DNA of 64,000 bases, taken from the NCBI RefSeq assembly GCF_031348265.1, contig NZ_CP133771.1, forward strand, positions 310,001 to 374,000. The letters run 5' to 3'. The position numbers and the translations under genes are program-made. Source of the DNA: Streptomyces collinus (GTDB lineage: Bacteria > Actinomycetota > Actinomycetes > Streptomycetales > Streptomycetaceae). The notes under the pieces are model-generated. The model was given only the letters and a program-made list of their open reading frames with translations. It made no database searches and was not told where the DNA came from. Of this stretch, positions 1 to 8,220 are shown piece by piece (the first letter of the stretch is position 1; every line of letters starts with the position of its first letter).

Positions 1-236
1 GCGTGATTCCGCCACGCTGCGATCGACTCCTCGTCCCTCCAGTACGACACCGTGACCCCCAGGCCGTTCGCCCCGCGGGCGGAGTCGACACCGAGGAATC
101 CCGGCTGGTCGGCGGCGAGTTCCATCATCCGGTCGTTCGTCTCCCCGTAGCCGTTGTCGCCCGCGGTGCGCACGGCGGTGAACACCACGGCGTAGTAGGG
201 CGGGGCGGGCAGCGACGCGGGCGCGACATCGGTCAC
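1..236 (-). CDS. Antibiotic biosynthesis monooxygenase-like (ABM fold) protein, 3' part cut by window edge
   Basis: The visible 78 codons start at a GTG (234-236) with GGAGG six bases upstream and run off the window. The protein reads as a small ABM/dimeric ferredoxin-like domain: an N-terminal beta strand (YYAVVFTAVR), a helix ending in a phrase like 'MELAADQPGFLGVDSAR', then 'VTVSYWRDEESIAAWRNH', which is the standard end of such domains. Members of this family are small dimeric oxygenases or haem-binding proteins, and the substrate cannot be told from sequence. The C-terminus lies outside the window. Confidence 0.75.
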   Translation of the reverse strand, partial: MTDVAPASLPAPPYYAVVFTAVRTAGDNGYGETNDRMMELAADQPGFLGVDSARGANGLGVTVSYWRDEESIAAWRNH

Positions 237-402
237 GGAGGTCCTCCAACAGACGGTACCGGCAGCTTCGCCCCGAACGATCTCGTGCACCCGCCTCGGC
301 GCACAACCTCCCGGGTGCGCACTCCTGATTGGCCGCGTGACGTCTGTTCAGCAGGGGTGAGCGGCCATAAGGTGAGCGACCTTCGCGTTCTGGGGAGGTC
401 TC

Positions 403-1452
403 GTGAACGGGCTTCGCGCGGTCGTCGTCTGCCTCGTGATCGCGTGTGCCGCGGTGGTTTCGCCCGCCTCGGCCGTGACACGGGGCTGGTCGGCTCTGCC
501 GGTGCCGGCTGCGGCCCCTCCGGTGACGGTGTCCGATCTCGCCGCCCGCGGTCCGGGCGAGGCATGGGCGACCGGGTACGAGCACGCCGCCGACGGGCTG
601 CGGCCCCTGGTGTACCGGTGGGACGGCACGGCGTGGAGCCGGGACACGGGCTTCCCCGGCGCCGGCGAAGCGGGCGGGCTCGGCAAGGTGCAGTTCGTCG
701 GCGAAGAGATGTGGACCCTGCACAACCGCTCGGGTTCGGGCGCGATTCTGCGCCGGACGGCGGGAGGCTGGAGCACCGTGCCGCTGCCGCAGACCCTGTG
801 GACCTACCAGGACTTCGCCGCCGTGCCGGGTGCCGCGTGGGTGGTGGGCGAGGACGACACCGGGCTGAAGGTGCTCCACTACGACGGCTCCGGCTGGACC
901 GCGCAGTCCGTGCCCGACGGGGTCCGGTACGTCATGGGGATCACCGCACGCTCCGCCATCGACGCCTGGGCCTGGGGGGACAGCAGCACCGGGACGACGG
1001 TCCTGCGCTGGAACGGCACGACGTGGCGGGACGCGAAGGTGCCGCTGCCGCCGGACGGCAACGTGCACACGATCCTGCCCGAACCGTCCGGCCGGGTCAC
1101 CGTCGGCGGCAGCCAGTACACCGACGGCGTGGCCCGCACCTACCTGACGACCTGGAACGGGCACGCCTGGCGCACCACGTACCCGCCGCTGGGCGACACC
1201 CACACCGCGGCCATGGTGCGCGGTCCGGACGGCGCACTGTGGCTGCCGGTGCGCAGCGACCTCGCGTTCCGGTCGAAGTACGCGCGGGTGGACGGCCCCC
1301 GCACCACCTTCTCCTACGGCCCCGAACGCACGAACGCGATCGACGTCAGGCCTCGGGCACTGGCGAGGGCCGGGTCGGCGCTGCTGTCCTTCGGCACCGT
1401 CGAGATCTACGGCTCCAGACCCCACCTGATGAGTGAGCGGCTGGGAGGCTGA
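403..1452 (+). CDS. Secreted repeat protein, probable beta-propeller, first of a tandem pair
   Basis: This is a 349-residue protein with a GTG start at 403 behind GGGAGG (393-398). Residues 1-24 form a Sec signal peptide ending near 'ASA'. The mature part repeats a module built on 'W(D/N)G..W' preceded by 'AWA.G' (WDGTAWSRD, YDGSGWTAQ, WNGTTWRDA, WNGHAWRTT), spaced about 45-50 residues apart, which suggests a kelch- or BNR-like propeller. No catalytic residues can be assigned. It is followed after two bases by a paralogue with the same architecture, so the two are almost certainly co-transcribed and may form a pair outside the cell. The function is unknown. Confidence 0.8.
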   Translation: MNGLRAVVVCLVIACAAVVSPASAVTRGWSALPVPAAAPPVTVSDLAARGPGEAWATGYEHAADGLRPLVYRWDGTAWSRDTGFPGAGEAGGLGKVQFVGEEMWTLHNRSGSGAILRRTAGGWSTVPLPQTLWTYQDFAAVPGAAWVVGEDDTGLKVLHYDGSGWTAQSVPDGVRYVMGITARSAIDAWAWGDSSTGTTVLRWNGTTWRDAKVPLPPDGNVHTILPEPSGRVTVGGSQYTDGVARTYLTTWNGHAWRTTYPPLGDTHTAAMVRGPDGALWLPVRSDLAFRSKYARVDGPRTTFSYGPERTNAIDVRPRALARAGSALLSFGTVEIYGSRPHLMSERLGG

Positions 1453-1454
1453 CC

Positions 1455-2564
1455 ATGGCACGAAGACTGTTCGTCGCGGCCCTCGCCGTCGCCATGACGA
1501 TCCTGGCCGGCATGAGCCCGGCCGGGGCGGACACCGCGTCCTGGCAGCACGTTCCGGTCCCCGCGCAGGTACGTCCGCAGGCCGGGTTGAACGAGACCGT
1601 GGCGTTCGGGCCGGACCGGGCCTGGGCGGTGGGTGCCGACGCCGTCGGCCGCGAGGCGCCGGGCTTCCCGCTGGTGCTGCGCTGGGACGGAACGGCGTGG
1701 CAGCGCCAGGACCTGCCCGGGATCCGCTGGCAGGGAGAGCTGCTGTCCGTCGCCGGGACCTCACCGGCCGCCCTCTGGGCGGTCGGTCGCGACGCGGCGG
1801 GCGGTGCCCGCCTGCTCCGCTTCGACGGCGTCGCCTGGTCCGAGAGCCGGCCGCCCCGGGACGTGGTGCCGGCCAAGGTCGTCACCGGCGGCGGTGAGAC
1901 CTGGCTGATCGGTTCGCGGGACGGCGCGCAGGTGCTGCTGCGCCGGGACGGGCGCGGCTGGCAGGACGTGCCGGCACCGCCGGGAGCCGTGTACGGCCTG
2001 CACGTGCTGGCGGCCGACGACGTCTGGGCCGCGGGCGAGACCGCCTCGGGTGCGGCCGTGTCGCACTGGGACGGGCAGGCGTGGCAGCAGACGGTCGTGG
2101 ACGGGTTCCCGCGGTCGGCCGTGGGCAGTGTGCTGGCGGTCTCGCCCACGGAGGTGTGGGCGGGTGGCACGGCCGGGTTCGTCGGCGGCCCGGTGGGGCG
2201 GCCGATTCCGCCCCTGCTGGTCCGCTGGGACGGGCAGACGTGGAACCGGGTGACCGTGCCCACCGACTTCGGCGGTATCACATCACTGGCGCCCAGCGCG
2301 TCCGGCGAGCTGGGCTGGGTCTCGGTGGCCCGCTCGCAGAAGTGGGGCCCGCCGGGCAGCACTCCCCCGTGGGTCCCCGGGCCGGACTTCCTCGCCTGGG
2401 ACGGCCAGTCGTTCACCGGGTACGCCGAACCGGCGGTGGCCGGTGAGGGCGACTCCAGGACGCTGCGGCTGGCGCCGGTGCCGGGCACGGCGACGGTGTG
2501 GTCGGTCGGCCGCGCCGACGGCCCCGGGGGTACGTTCGCCCCACGCATCCTGCGACACGGCTGA
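1455..2564 (+). CDS. Secreted repeat protein, probable beta-propeller, second of a tandem pair
   Basis: This is a 369-residue protein with ATG at 1455; its ribosome site GGGAGG (1443-1448) lies inside the end of the preceding gene. It has a signal peptide of about 26 residues ending near 'AGA'. The repeated motif 'LRWDGTAWQR', 'LRFDGVAWSE', 'RDGRGWQDV', 'HWDGQAWQQ', 'RWDGQTWNR' shows five to six propeller-like blades. It is paralogous to the upstream gene by repeat pattern and by position, indicating a local duplication. A binding or scaffold role at the cell surface is an inference; nothing enzymatic is recognised. Confidence 0.8.
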   Translation: MARRLFVAALAVAMTILAGMSPAGADTASWQHVPVPAQVRPQAGLNETVAFGPDRAWAVGADAVGREAPGFPLVLRWDGTAWQRQDLPGIRWQGELLSVAGTSPAALWAVGRDAAGGARLLRFDGVAWSESRPPRDVVPAKVVTGGGETWLIGSRDGAQVLLRRDGRGWQDVPAPPGAVYGLHVLAADDVWAAGETASGAAVSHWDGQAWQQTVVDGFPRSAVGSVLAVSPTEVWAGGTAGFVGGPVGRPIPPLLVRWDGQTWNRVTVPTDFGGITSLAPSASGELGWVSVARSQKWGPPGSTPPWVPGPDFLAWDGQSFTGYAEPAVAGEGDSRTLRLAPVPGTATVWSVGRADGPGGTFAPRILRHG

Positions 2565-2598
2565 GGCGACCGGCCGAGCACGCGCAGGGGTCGCCGTT

Positions 2599-2976
2599 TC
2601 AGTGACGGACCAGACAGAACGGATGCCCTGCCGGGTCGGCGTAGATCCGCCAACTCCGCCCGCCCGTACCGGCGTCCAGAACCGCTGCTCCCTGGGCCAG
2701 CACCTGCTTCTCCGCCCGGTCCAGGTCCGCGACTCCGAAGTCGAGGTGGAACTGCTGCGGCCTGGCCGGGTCGGGCCACCTGGGCGGCCGGTAATCCGCT
2801 GCCCGTTGGAAGGCCAGGACGACACCGGAAGCCGTGTGCAACGTCGCCCAGGCGTCACTCAGTGCCCACCGCGGGTCCGGCTGGTTGACGGTGCCGCCCA
2901 GAAGCGACTTGTAGAACGCGGCCAGCTCCGCCGGTTCAGGGCAATCCAGCACCACGCACTGCAGATCAGCGATCAC
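2599..2976 (-). CDS. VOC (glyoxalase/bleomycin-resistance/dioxygenase fold) family protein
   Basis: A 125-residue protein with a GTG start. It has the two beta-alpha-beta-beta-beta units of the vicinal oxygen chelate fold: 'VVLDCPEPAELAAFYKSLLGG' type N-terminus and a C-terminal 'IYADPAGHPFCLV', the usual last strand carrying a potential metal ligand region. Such single-domain proteins act as dimers in detoxification or antibiotic binding; the ligand is not predictable. The gene faces the tandem propeller genes tail to tail. The weak Shine-Dalgarno leaves the start slightly uncertain. Confidence 0.8.
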   Translation of the reverse strand: MIADLQCVVLDCPEPAELAAFYKSLLGGTVNQPDPRWALSDAWATLHTASGVVLAFQRAADYRPPRWPDPARPQQFHLDFGVADLDRAEKQVLAQGAAVLDAGTGGRSWRIYADPAGHPFCLVRH

Positions 2977-3054
2977 GGACCGATCCTAGGCGGAACTCTT
3001 CGCCTGTGCCCGGCAGGCCGAAGAGCTCCGCCCGGATGAGACCGGGCCCCGGTG

Positions 3055-4338
3055 TCAAGGGGTCCGGGAGGCGAGGTACTGCTCGACGCCCGGCGCGGTG
3101 TGGGCGTCTTCGACGTTCACCGCGGCTCCCACCGCCTTGGCGTCCGGCTTGTGCACGTACGTCGAGGTGTTGGCGGGCTGTGCCTTGTCGGAGAAGTCCT
3201 GTGCGGTGCCGAGTCCGACGTCGACGCCGGACTGGGAGCGGTGGGCCTTGACCACGTCCTCGCGGGCGAGGCTGCCGTTATCACAGGCCTTCTTCAGATC
3301 CGTGCCCATCAGCTGAGCGGCGCTGTAGCCGGAGAGCACGCCGGAGTCGACGAGGGAGTCCGGGTACTTCTTCTTGTAGGCGGCGACCATCTTGCGCACC
3401 CCGGCCAGTTCGGAGCTGACCGCGGGTGCGGCGCTGACCACGTTCAGCATGGCCGCCAGGGCGGGGGCGGCCGGGGTCTTCATCAGCTGCGGGGCGTAGC
3501 CGGGCGCGCTGCTGACGACGGGTACCTTCAGGCCGCGGGAGGCCGCGACGCCGACCAGGGAAGCCGTCTGGGCGGGTCCCGCGCTGATCAGGATCGCCTT
3601 GACGCCTTCCTTGCGCAGGGCCGAGACCTGTGCGGAGAGGTCGGTGTCCGTCGCCTTGATCTTCTGGCCGGCCAGCTTGAGGCCCGCCTTCTTCGCGGCC
3701 CATCGCGAGCCCTCCAGCGCGTTGGCGCCGTAGTCGCCCTCGAAGTGGACGTGGCCGATCGTGTCGCCCTTGGCGAGTCCCTTGGTGCGGGTGAGGAAGT
3801 CGACCGCAGCGATCATGTCGATGTCGTAGGTGGTGCCCAGGACCTGGACCGCGTCGCGGTCGAGCAGGGAGGCGGCCCAGGCCTGCGGGAAGGTGAGCAC
3901 CTTGTCCCGCTCGATGTCGTCGAGCAGCGCGGCCATCACGGGCGAACCGATGACCTGGGGCAGTGCCACGACGTCCTGGGAGAGGTCGGCGTAGGCGGTG
4001 ACGGCCTTCTGGACGTCGTAGCCGTGGTCCTTGACGACGATCTCGATGCGCCGGTCGCAGATGCCGCCGCGGGCGTTGACCTCGTCCGCCCACATCTGCT
4101 GGGCCTGCACGATGCTCTTGCCGAGGGTGGCGTAGGGGCCGGTGAGGTCCGTCAGGGCGCCGAGTCTGATGGTCTTGCCGGTCACTCCGGGGCCGGTCTT
4201 GATGCCGTCGGCGCCGTCGGCGGTGCTCCCCGGGGAACCGGCTTTGGAACTGCATCCGGTGCCCGCGAGCAGCAGGGCCGCGAGGGCGGTGGCCAGAAGC
4301 GTTCTGGTGCGTGGTGCGGTGTGGTGCGTGGGCTTCAC
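3055..4338 (-). CDS. ABC transporter substrate-binding lipoprotein, branched-chain amino acid (LivJ/LivK) type
   Basis: A 427-residue protein with GTG start at 4338 that overlaps the stop of the permease upstream by four bases (GTGA), indicating translational coupling. The N-terminus is a lipoprotein signal with lipobox 'LAGTGC' (Cys29), followed by a Ser/Gly linker and the Peripla_BP_6 start 'GKTIRLGALTDLTGPYATLG'. The type I periplasmic-binding fold (two lobes) continues to the end. Family members bind branched-chain amino acids, amides, urea or aromatic acids; the ligand is not determined here. It is the last gene of a five-gene importer operon (7978 down to 3055). Confidence 0.92.
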   Translation of the reverse strand: MKPTHHTAPRTRTLLATALAALLLAGTGCSSKAGSPGSTADGADGIKTGPGVTGKTIRLGALTDLTGPYATLGKSIVQAQQMWADEVNARGGICDRRIEIVVKDHGYDVQKAVTAYADLSQDVVALPQVIGSPVMAALLDDIERDKVLTFPQAWAASLLDRDAVQVLGTTYDIDMIAAVDFLTRTKGLAKGDTIGHVHFEGDYGANALEGSRWAAKKAGLKLAGQKIKATDTDLSAQVSALRKEGVKAILISAGPAQTASLVGVAASRGLKVPVVSSAPGYAPQLMKTPAAPALAAMLNVVSAAPAVSSELAGVRKMVAAYKKKYPDSLVDSGVLSGYSAAQLMGTDLKKACDNGSLAREDVVKAHRSQSGVDVGLGTAQDFSDKAQPANTSTYVHKPDAKAVGAAVNVEDAHTAPGVEQYLASRTP

Positions 4339-5474
4339 GGGGTGGGCTCCTTGGCTCGTACGGCCGACGCGGTCGGCTGGGACGGGGCAGTGGTACCGGA
4401 GGGTGGCGGGGCGGCCCCGCGTCTGCGCAGGCGTGCGCGCAGGCGGCGGGCCAGGCCGTGCAGGCCGTCGGGGGCGAAGAGGAGGATGAGGACGATCGCC
4501 GCTCCGTAGAGGTAGCGGGCGGCCTCGGTGGGTCCGACCGTGCCGTCGGTGGTGCCGGGCGCGGCCACCAGCGGGAGTTGGTCGGCGTAGCGGGTCATCA
4601 GCAGGGGCAGCGTGGTGACGAAGACGGCGCCCGCGGTGGCTCCGGCCACCGATCCCAGTCCGCCGATGACGATCATGGCGAGGTAGTCGACCGACAGCAC
4701 GAGGCCGAAGTAGTCGGGCACCACGCGGCGGAAGGAGAGGGCGAGCAGCACTCCCGCCAGGCCCGCGTACATCGAGGACACCACGAAGGCCGCCGAGCGG
4801 TAGCGGGAGACGTTCACGCCCATCACGGCGGCCGCGGTCTCGCTGTCGCGCAGCGCCACCAGGGCGCGTCCCGGACGGCTGCGGAGGATTCCGCGGGCGG
4901 TGAACCAGGTGACCGCGAACAGCGCGAGTCCCAGGTACCAGAGCCGTTCCTCGGCGCCGAACGGGACGCCCAGGAGGGTCAGTTCGGAGTCCGTGGAGAA
5001 GGAGAAGCCGCCGAGTTCCAGGGGCGGCACCGAGCGGCCGTTGAAGCCGCCGGTGACGGAGTCGGCGGTCAGCAGGACGTGGTGGCCGAGGAAGACCAGG
5101 GCCAGGGTGGCGACGCCCAGGTAGATGCCGCGCACCCGGCCGGCGACGGGGCTGAAGAGCCCGCCGGCCGCCCCGGCGAGCAGCACCGCGAGGACGGCGG
5201 CCACGGCGGTGGGCAGGCCGGGCCCGGGCTCGCCGGCCAGCCAGACGTAGCCGTAGGCGCCCACGGCCAGGAAGAAGGCGTGACCGAGGGAGAGTTGGCC
5301 CGCCGTGCCGGAGAGCAGGCCGAGGCCCACCGCGCCGACGGCCGCCGCCATGGAGAACAGGCCGATGCGCAGCCAGAACGCGTCGAGGTAGAAGGGCAGG
5401 GCGCACAGGACGGCGACAGCCGCGCATGTCCAGCCCAGCCGGATCGCGCGGGCGCGCGGAAGTCGCTCAGACAC
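4335..5474 (-). CDS. livM: Branched-chain amino acid type ABC permease, LivM family
   Basis: A 379-residue integral membrane protein with about nine to ten hydrophobic helices. The LivM signature region 'SGTAGQLSLGHAFFLAVGAYG' is near residue 55, and the conserved 'ALRDSETAAAVMGVNVSRYR' cytoplasmic loop that docks the ATPase is in the middle (around residue 200). It overlaps the LivH gene by eight bases and the binding-protein gene by four. Together with LivH it forms the heterodimeric channel of the importer. The C-terminus is extended by an Arg/Pro-rich tail of about 40 residues. Confidence 0.93.
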   Translation of the reverse strand: MSERLPRARAIRLGWTCAAVAVLCALPFYLDAFWLRIGLFSMAAAVGAVGLGLLSGTAGQLSLGHAFFLAVGAYGYVWLAGEPGPGLPTAVAAVLAVLLAGAAGGLFSPVAGRVRGIYLGVATLALVFLGHHVLLTADSVTGGFNGRSVPPLELGGFSFSTDSELTLLGVPFGAEERLWYLGLALFAVTWFTARGILRSRPGRALVALRDSETAAAVMGVNVSRYRSAAFVVSSMYAGLAGVLLALSFRRVVPDYFGLVLSVDYLAMIVIGGLGSVAGATAGAVFVTTLPLLMTRYADQLPLVAAPGTTDGTVGPTEAARYLYGAAIVLILLFAPDGLHGLARRLRARLRRRGAAPPPSGTTAPSQPTASAVRAKEPTP

Positions 5475-6363
5475 GGACCGCCGCCTTCCCGCCGAACAGC
5501 CCGGTCGGCCGCACCAGCAGCACCAGCACCATCACCGCGTAGGGGGCGACGTCCCCGAACCCCTCGCCCAGGACGTGCAGTTCGGACTGGTAGCCCGCGA
5601 CGAGCGCCTCGGTCATGCCGATCAGCAGACTGCCCGCGAGGGCGCCGGGCGGCGAGGCCATGCCGCCGAGGATCGCCGCCGGGAACGCCTTCAGGGCGAT
5701 CTGCCCCGTCGTGCGCTCCAGGCCGGGTGCGGGGAACGCGGCGAGGAAGACCGCCGCCAGGGCGGCCAGCGCTCCGGCCAGGCACCAGGCCAGCATGCGG
5801 ACCCGCACCAGCCGTACGCCCATGAGGGACGCCGCCTCGACGTCCTCGGCCGCGGCGCGCAGCGACAGGCCCCAGGAGGTGTACCGGAACAGGGCGAAGA
5901 CACCGGCGATGACGACGGCGGAGACCACGATCGCGGCGATGCGGCTGTCCGCGACGGTCACCGGCCCGAGCCCGCTGACCGAGTCGCCCCAGGGGTCGCC
6001 GAGCGAGAGCAGATCGCCGCCGATGCGCCGTGACAGGTCGGTGAGGATGAGGATGTCGACGCCGATGGTGACGATGGTCTGCACATGGGCGGTGTGCGGG
6101 TCCGGCCCGCCGGCCTGGAGCAGGAAGCGGTCCATGGCTCCGGCCACGGCCGCCGTCACCAGGACGGACACGGCGAGGGCTCCGGCGAAGCCGAGGTCGT
6201 CGTGGAGTACTGCGGTGAGGTAGCCGCCGAGCAGGAGCAAGGAGCCGTGGGCGAAGTTCATGACGCCGGAGGCCTTGAAGATGATGACGAAGCCGAGGGC
6301 GACGAGAGCGTAGACCGCGCCCAGGGCGAGGCCGTTGAACACGTTGTCGAGGAGGGAGGTCAT
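5467..6363 (-). CDS. livH: Branched-chain amino acid type ABC permease, LivH family
   Basis: A 298-residue membrane protein; ATG 6361-6363 overlaps the stop of the ATPase gene as ATGA. It begins 'LLDNVFNGLALGAVYALVALG', typical for LivH, with 'GVMNFAHGSLLLLGGYL' and the ATPase-contact loop 'LRAAAEDVEAASLMGVRLVR' around residue 165-185. The conserved 'FPAAILGGMASPPGALAGSLLIG' segment follows. It is co-transcribed with the other four importer genes. Substrate specificity resides in the binding protein and is open. Confidence 0.93.
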   Translation of the reverse strand: MTSLLDNVFNGLALGAVYALVALGFVIIFKASGVMNFAHGSLLLLGGYLTAVLHDDLGFAGALAVSVLVTAAVAGAMDRFLLQAGGPDPHTAHVQTIVTIGVDILILTDLSRRIGGDLLSLGDPWGDSVSGLGPVTVADSRIAAIVVSAVVIAGVFALFRYTSWGLSLRAAAEDVEAASLMGVRLVRVRMLAWCLAGALAALAAVFLAAFPAPGLERTTGQIALKAFPAAILGGMASPPGALAGSLLIGMTEALVAGYQSELHVLGEGFGDVAPYAVMVLVLLVRPTGLFGGKAAVRV

Positions 6364-7160
6364 GCCGCGTCCTCCTGCTCTGCGCCGGTGCCGAGGTAGG
6401 CGCGCAGCACCTCGGGGTCGCTGCGGACCTCGTCCGGGGTGCCGTGCGCGATGCGGCGGCCGAAGTCGAGGACGGTGACCTCGTCGGCGAGCCGCATCAC
6501 CAGGCCCATGTCGTGCTCGACCAGGACGACGGACAGGCCGAGTTCGGCCCGTACGGTGTGCACGACCTCGACCGTGCGGGCACGTTCGGCCGCGTTCATC
6601 CCGGCGACCGGTTCGTCGAGCAGCAGCACGCTGGGCTCCAGGCAGAGGGCGCGGGCGAACTCCACGCGTTTGCGGTCGCCGTAGGAGAGCAGGGCGACGG
6701 GGTGGTCGAAGTGCTGTGCCAGACCGGTGAGTTCGGCGATCTCGCGGGCCCGGGCGAGGTGCTCGCGCTGCTCGCGCCGTGCGTGCGGCAGGCGCAGCGC
6801 GCCGGCGGCGAACCCGGAGCGGGACAGGGCGTGGCGGCCGAGCATCAGGTTGTCGGCGACCGTGCCCTGGGTGGTGACGATGTTCTGGAAGGTGCGGGCC
6901 ATGCCGAGGGCGGCGATGCGGTGGGGCGCCAGCCGGGTCAGGTCGGCGTCCCCCAGCCGTACGGTGCCCGTGGCCGGGCGGCACAGCCCCGACAGCACGT
7001 TGAAGCAGGTGGACTTGCCCGCTCCGTTGGGTCCTATCAGCGCGTGGACGGAGCCCGGGGCGACGGTGAACGACACCGCGTCCAGGGCGGTGAGTCCGGC
7101 GAAGCGGACCGTCACATCCGTGACGGTGAGTTCGGGCGGTGCGGTGGTGCGGACGGTCAC
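6360..7160 (-). CDS. livG: ABC transporter ATPase, LivG family
   Basis: A 266-residue ATPase. Walker A is GPNGAGKST around residue 43-51; the family-specific 'VTTQGTVADNLMLGRH' segment follows; the ABC signature region is the degenerate 'LLSYGDRKRVEFARAL'; Walker B is 'VLLLDEPVAGMN', and the switch His is in 'VLVEHDMGLV'. The YGDRK signature in place of LSGGQ is normal for LivG proteins. The LivG-specific C-terminal tail (DEVRSDPEVLRAYLG) is present. It overlaps both neighbours by four bases within the operon. Confidence 0.94.
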   Translation of the reverse strand: MTVRTTAPPELTVTDVTVRFAGLTALDAVSFTVAPGSVHALIGPNGAGKSTCFNVLSGLCRPATGTVRLGDADLTRLAPHRIAALGMARTFQNIVTTQGTVADNLMLGRHALSRSGFAAGALRLPHARREQREHLARAREIAELTGLAQHFDHPVALLSYGDRKRVEFARALCLEPSVLLLDEPVAGMNAAERARTVEVVHTVRAELGLSVVLVEHDMGLVMRLADEVTVLDFGRRIAHGTPDEVRSDPEVLRAYLGTGAEQEDAA

Positions 7161-7978
7161 GCGGCTCCCTGCCCCTCGGTGCTTCCGGCTCTCTGCGCGG
7201 TCTTGGTCCCCTCACCGTCGGTCTCACCCAGGTACAGGCGCTTCACGGCGTCCGTGCGGGCGAGTTCGTCGGCGGGCCCGGAGAGCCGGACCTCGCCGAC
7301 CTCCAGGACGTGGGCGGTGTCGGCGAGGGACAGCGCCATGCCCGCGTTCTGCTCGACCAGCAGCACGGCGGTGCCTTGTGCGTTGATCTCGCGGACGACC
7401 TCGGCGATCCGGTACACCATCTGCGGGGCCAGGCCCAGGGAGGGCTCGTCGAGCAGGAGCAGCCGGGGCGCGGCCATGAGGGCCCGGCCGATGGCGAGCA
7501 TCTGCTGCTCGCCGCCGGAGAGCAGTCCAGCCGCCTGCCGGGTGCGTTCGGCGAGGCGCGGGAAGAGCGTGAAAACCCGCTCCCGGGCCTCGGCGACCTG
7601 GTCGGGGCGGCGCCGCCCGAGGCCGAGGCCGCCGGAGCGCAGGTTCTCGTCGACGGTGAGCCCGGCGAAGACCCGGCGTCCCTCGGGGACCTGGACGACT
7701 CCGGCGCGCACGGCGGCGACCGGGTCGCGTCCGTCGAGGTCCGTCGTGCCGTAGCGGATACGGCCGGCCGTGACCGCGCCGCGGTGCAGGCGCAGGGTGC
7801 CCGACACCGCCCGCAGCAGGGTCGTCTTGCCCGCGCCGTTGGCGCCGAGCAGGGCCACGACCGTGCCGTGCGGGACGGTCAGCGACACGGAGCGCAGGGC
7901 GGACAGGGCGCGCCCGTAGGTCACGTCGAGGCCCTCGACGTGCAGGGCGGGCTCGTCGTCCGGTGGTGCTTCGGGCAT
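7157..7978 (-). CDS. livF: ABC transporter ATPase, LivF family
   Basis: A 273-residue ATPase from ATG 7978; a GTG three bases earlier is too close to the GAGGAG ribosome site, so ATG is preferred. Walker A is GANGAGKTT; the signature is LLSGGEQQMLAIGRALM; Walker B is 'LLLLDEPSLGLAPQMV'; and 'LLVEQNAGMAL' is the LivF form of the switch region. It is the first gene of the importer operon, which reads livF-livG-livH-livM-binding protein. The 242 bp upstream must hold the operon promoter. Confidence 0.94.
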   Translation of the reverse strand: MPEAPPDDEPALHVEGLDVTYGRALSALRSVSLTVPHGTVVALLGANGAGKTTLLRAVSGTLRLHRGAVTAGRIRYGTTDLDGRDPVAAVRAGVVQVPEGRRVFAGLTVDENLRSGGLGLGRRRPDQVAEARERVFTLFPRLAERTRQAAGLLSGGEQQMLAIGRALMAAPRLLLLDEPSLGLAPQMVYRIAEVVREINAQGTAVLLVEQNAGMALSLADTAHVLEVGEVRLSGPADELARTDAVKRLYLGETDGEGTKTAQRAGSTEGQGAA

Positions 7979-8162
7979 CACGGCTCCTCGGATCCGTGCC
8001 GTCGGGCACGGGTGCTTCGGGGGAAGGGCAGCTCACGACAGCACGGGCGCAGGCGGGCGGTACAGGTGTAGGGGCCCGGTGGCTGCGTGGTCCCAACGGG
8101 GTCCGCTGGGGACTGTGCGGCTGCCCAGGGGGCGGCGGCCGGCGGCGCGGGCGGATGCCGGG

Positions 8163-8186
8163 CAGGGGTGCACGCCACCGCCCCTG
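8163..8186 (-). terminator. Weak hairpin downstream of the PucR gene
   Basis: CAGGGG (8163-8168) and CCCCTG (8181-8186) can pair around a 12-base loop, 35 bases after the PucR-type gene stop. There is no T-run. It could attenuate read-through from the regulator into the importer operon, which lies in the same orientation. Confidence 0.35.
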
Positions 8187-8220
8187 GCAGAGGGTGCAGC
8201 GTGCGGGTCTCCCCGGTGTG

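Noticed and set aside
3052..4509. Plus-strand open frame across the substrate-binding protein and LivM end
   Set aside because: It is antisense to two clear genes and has no family resemblance.
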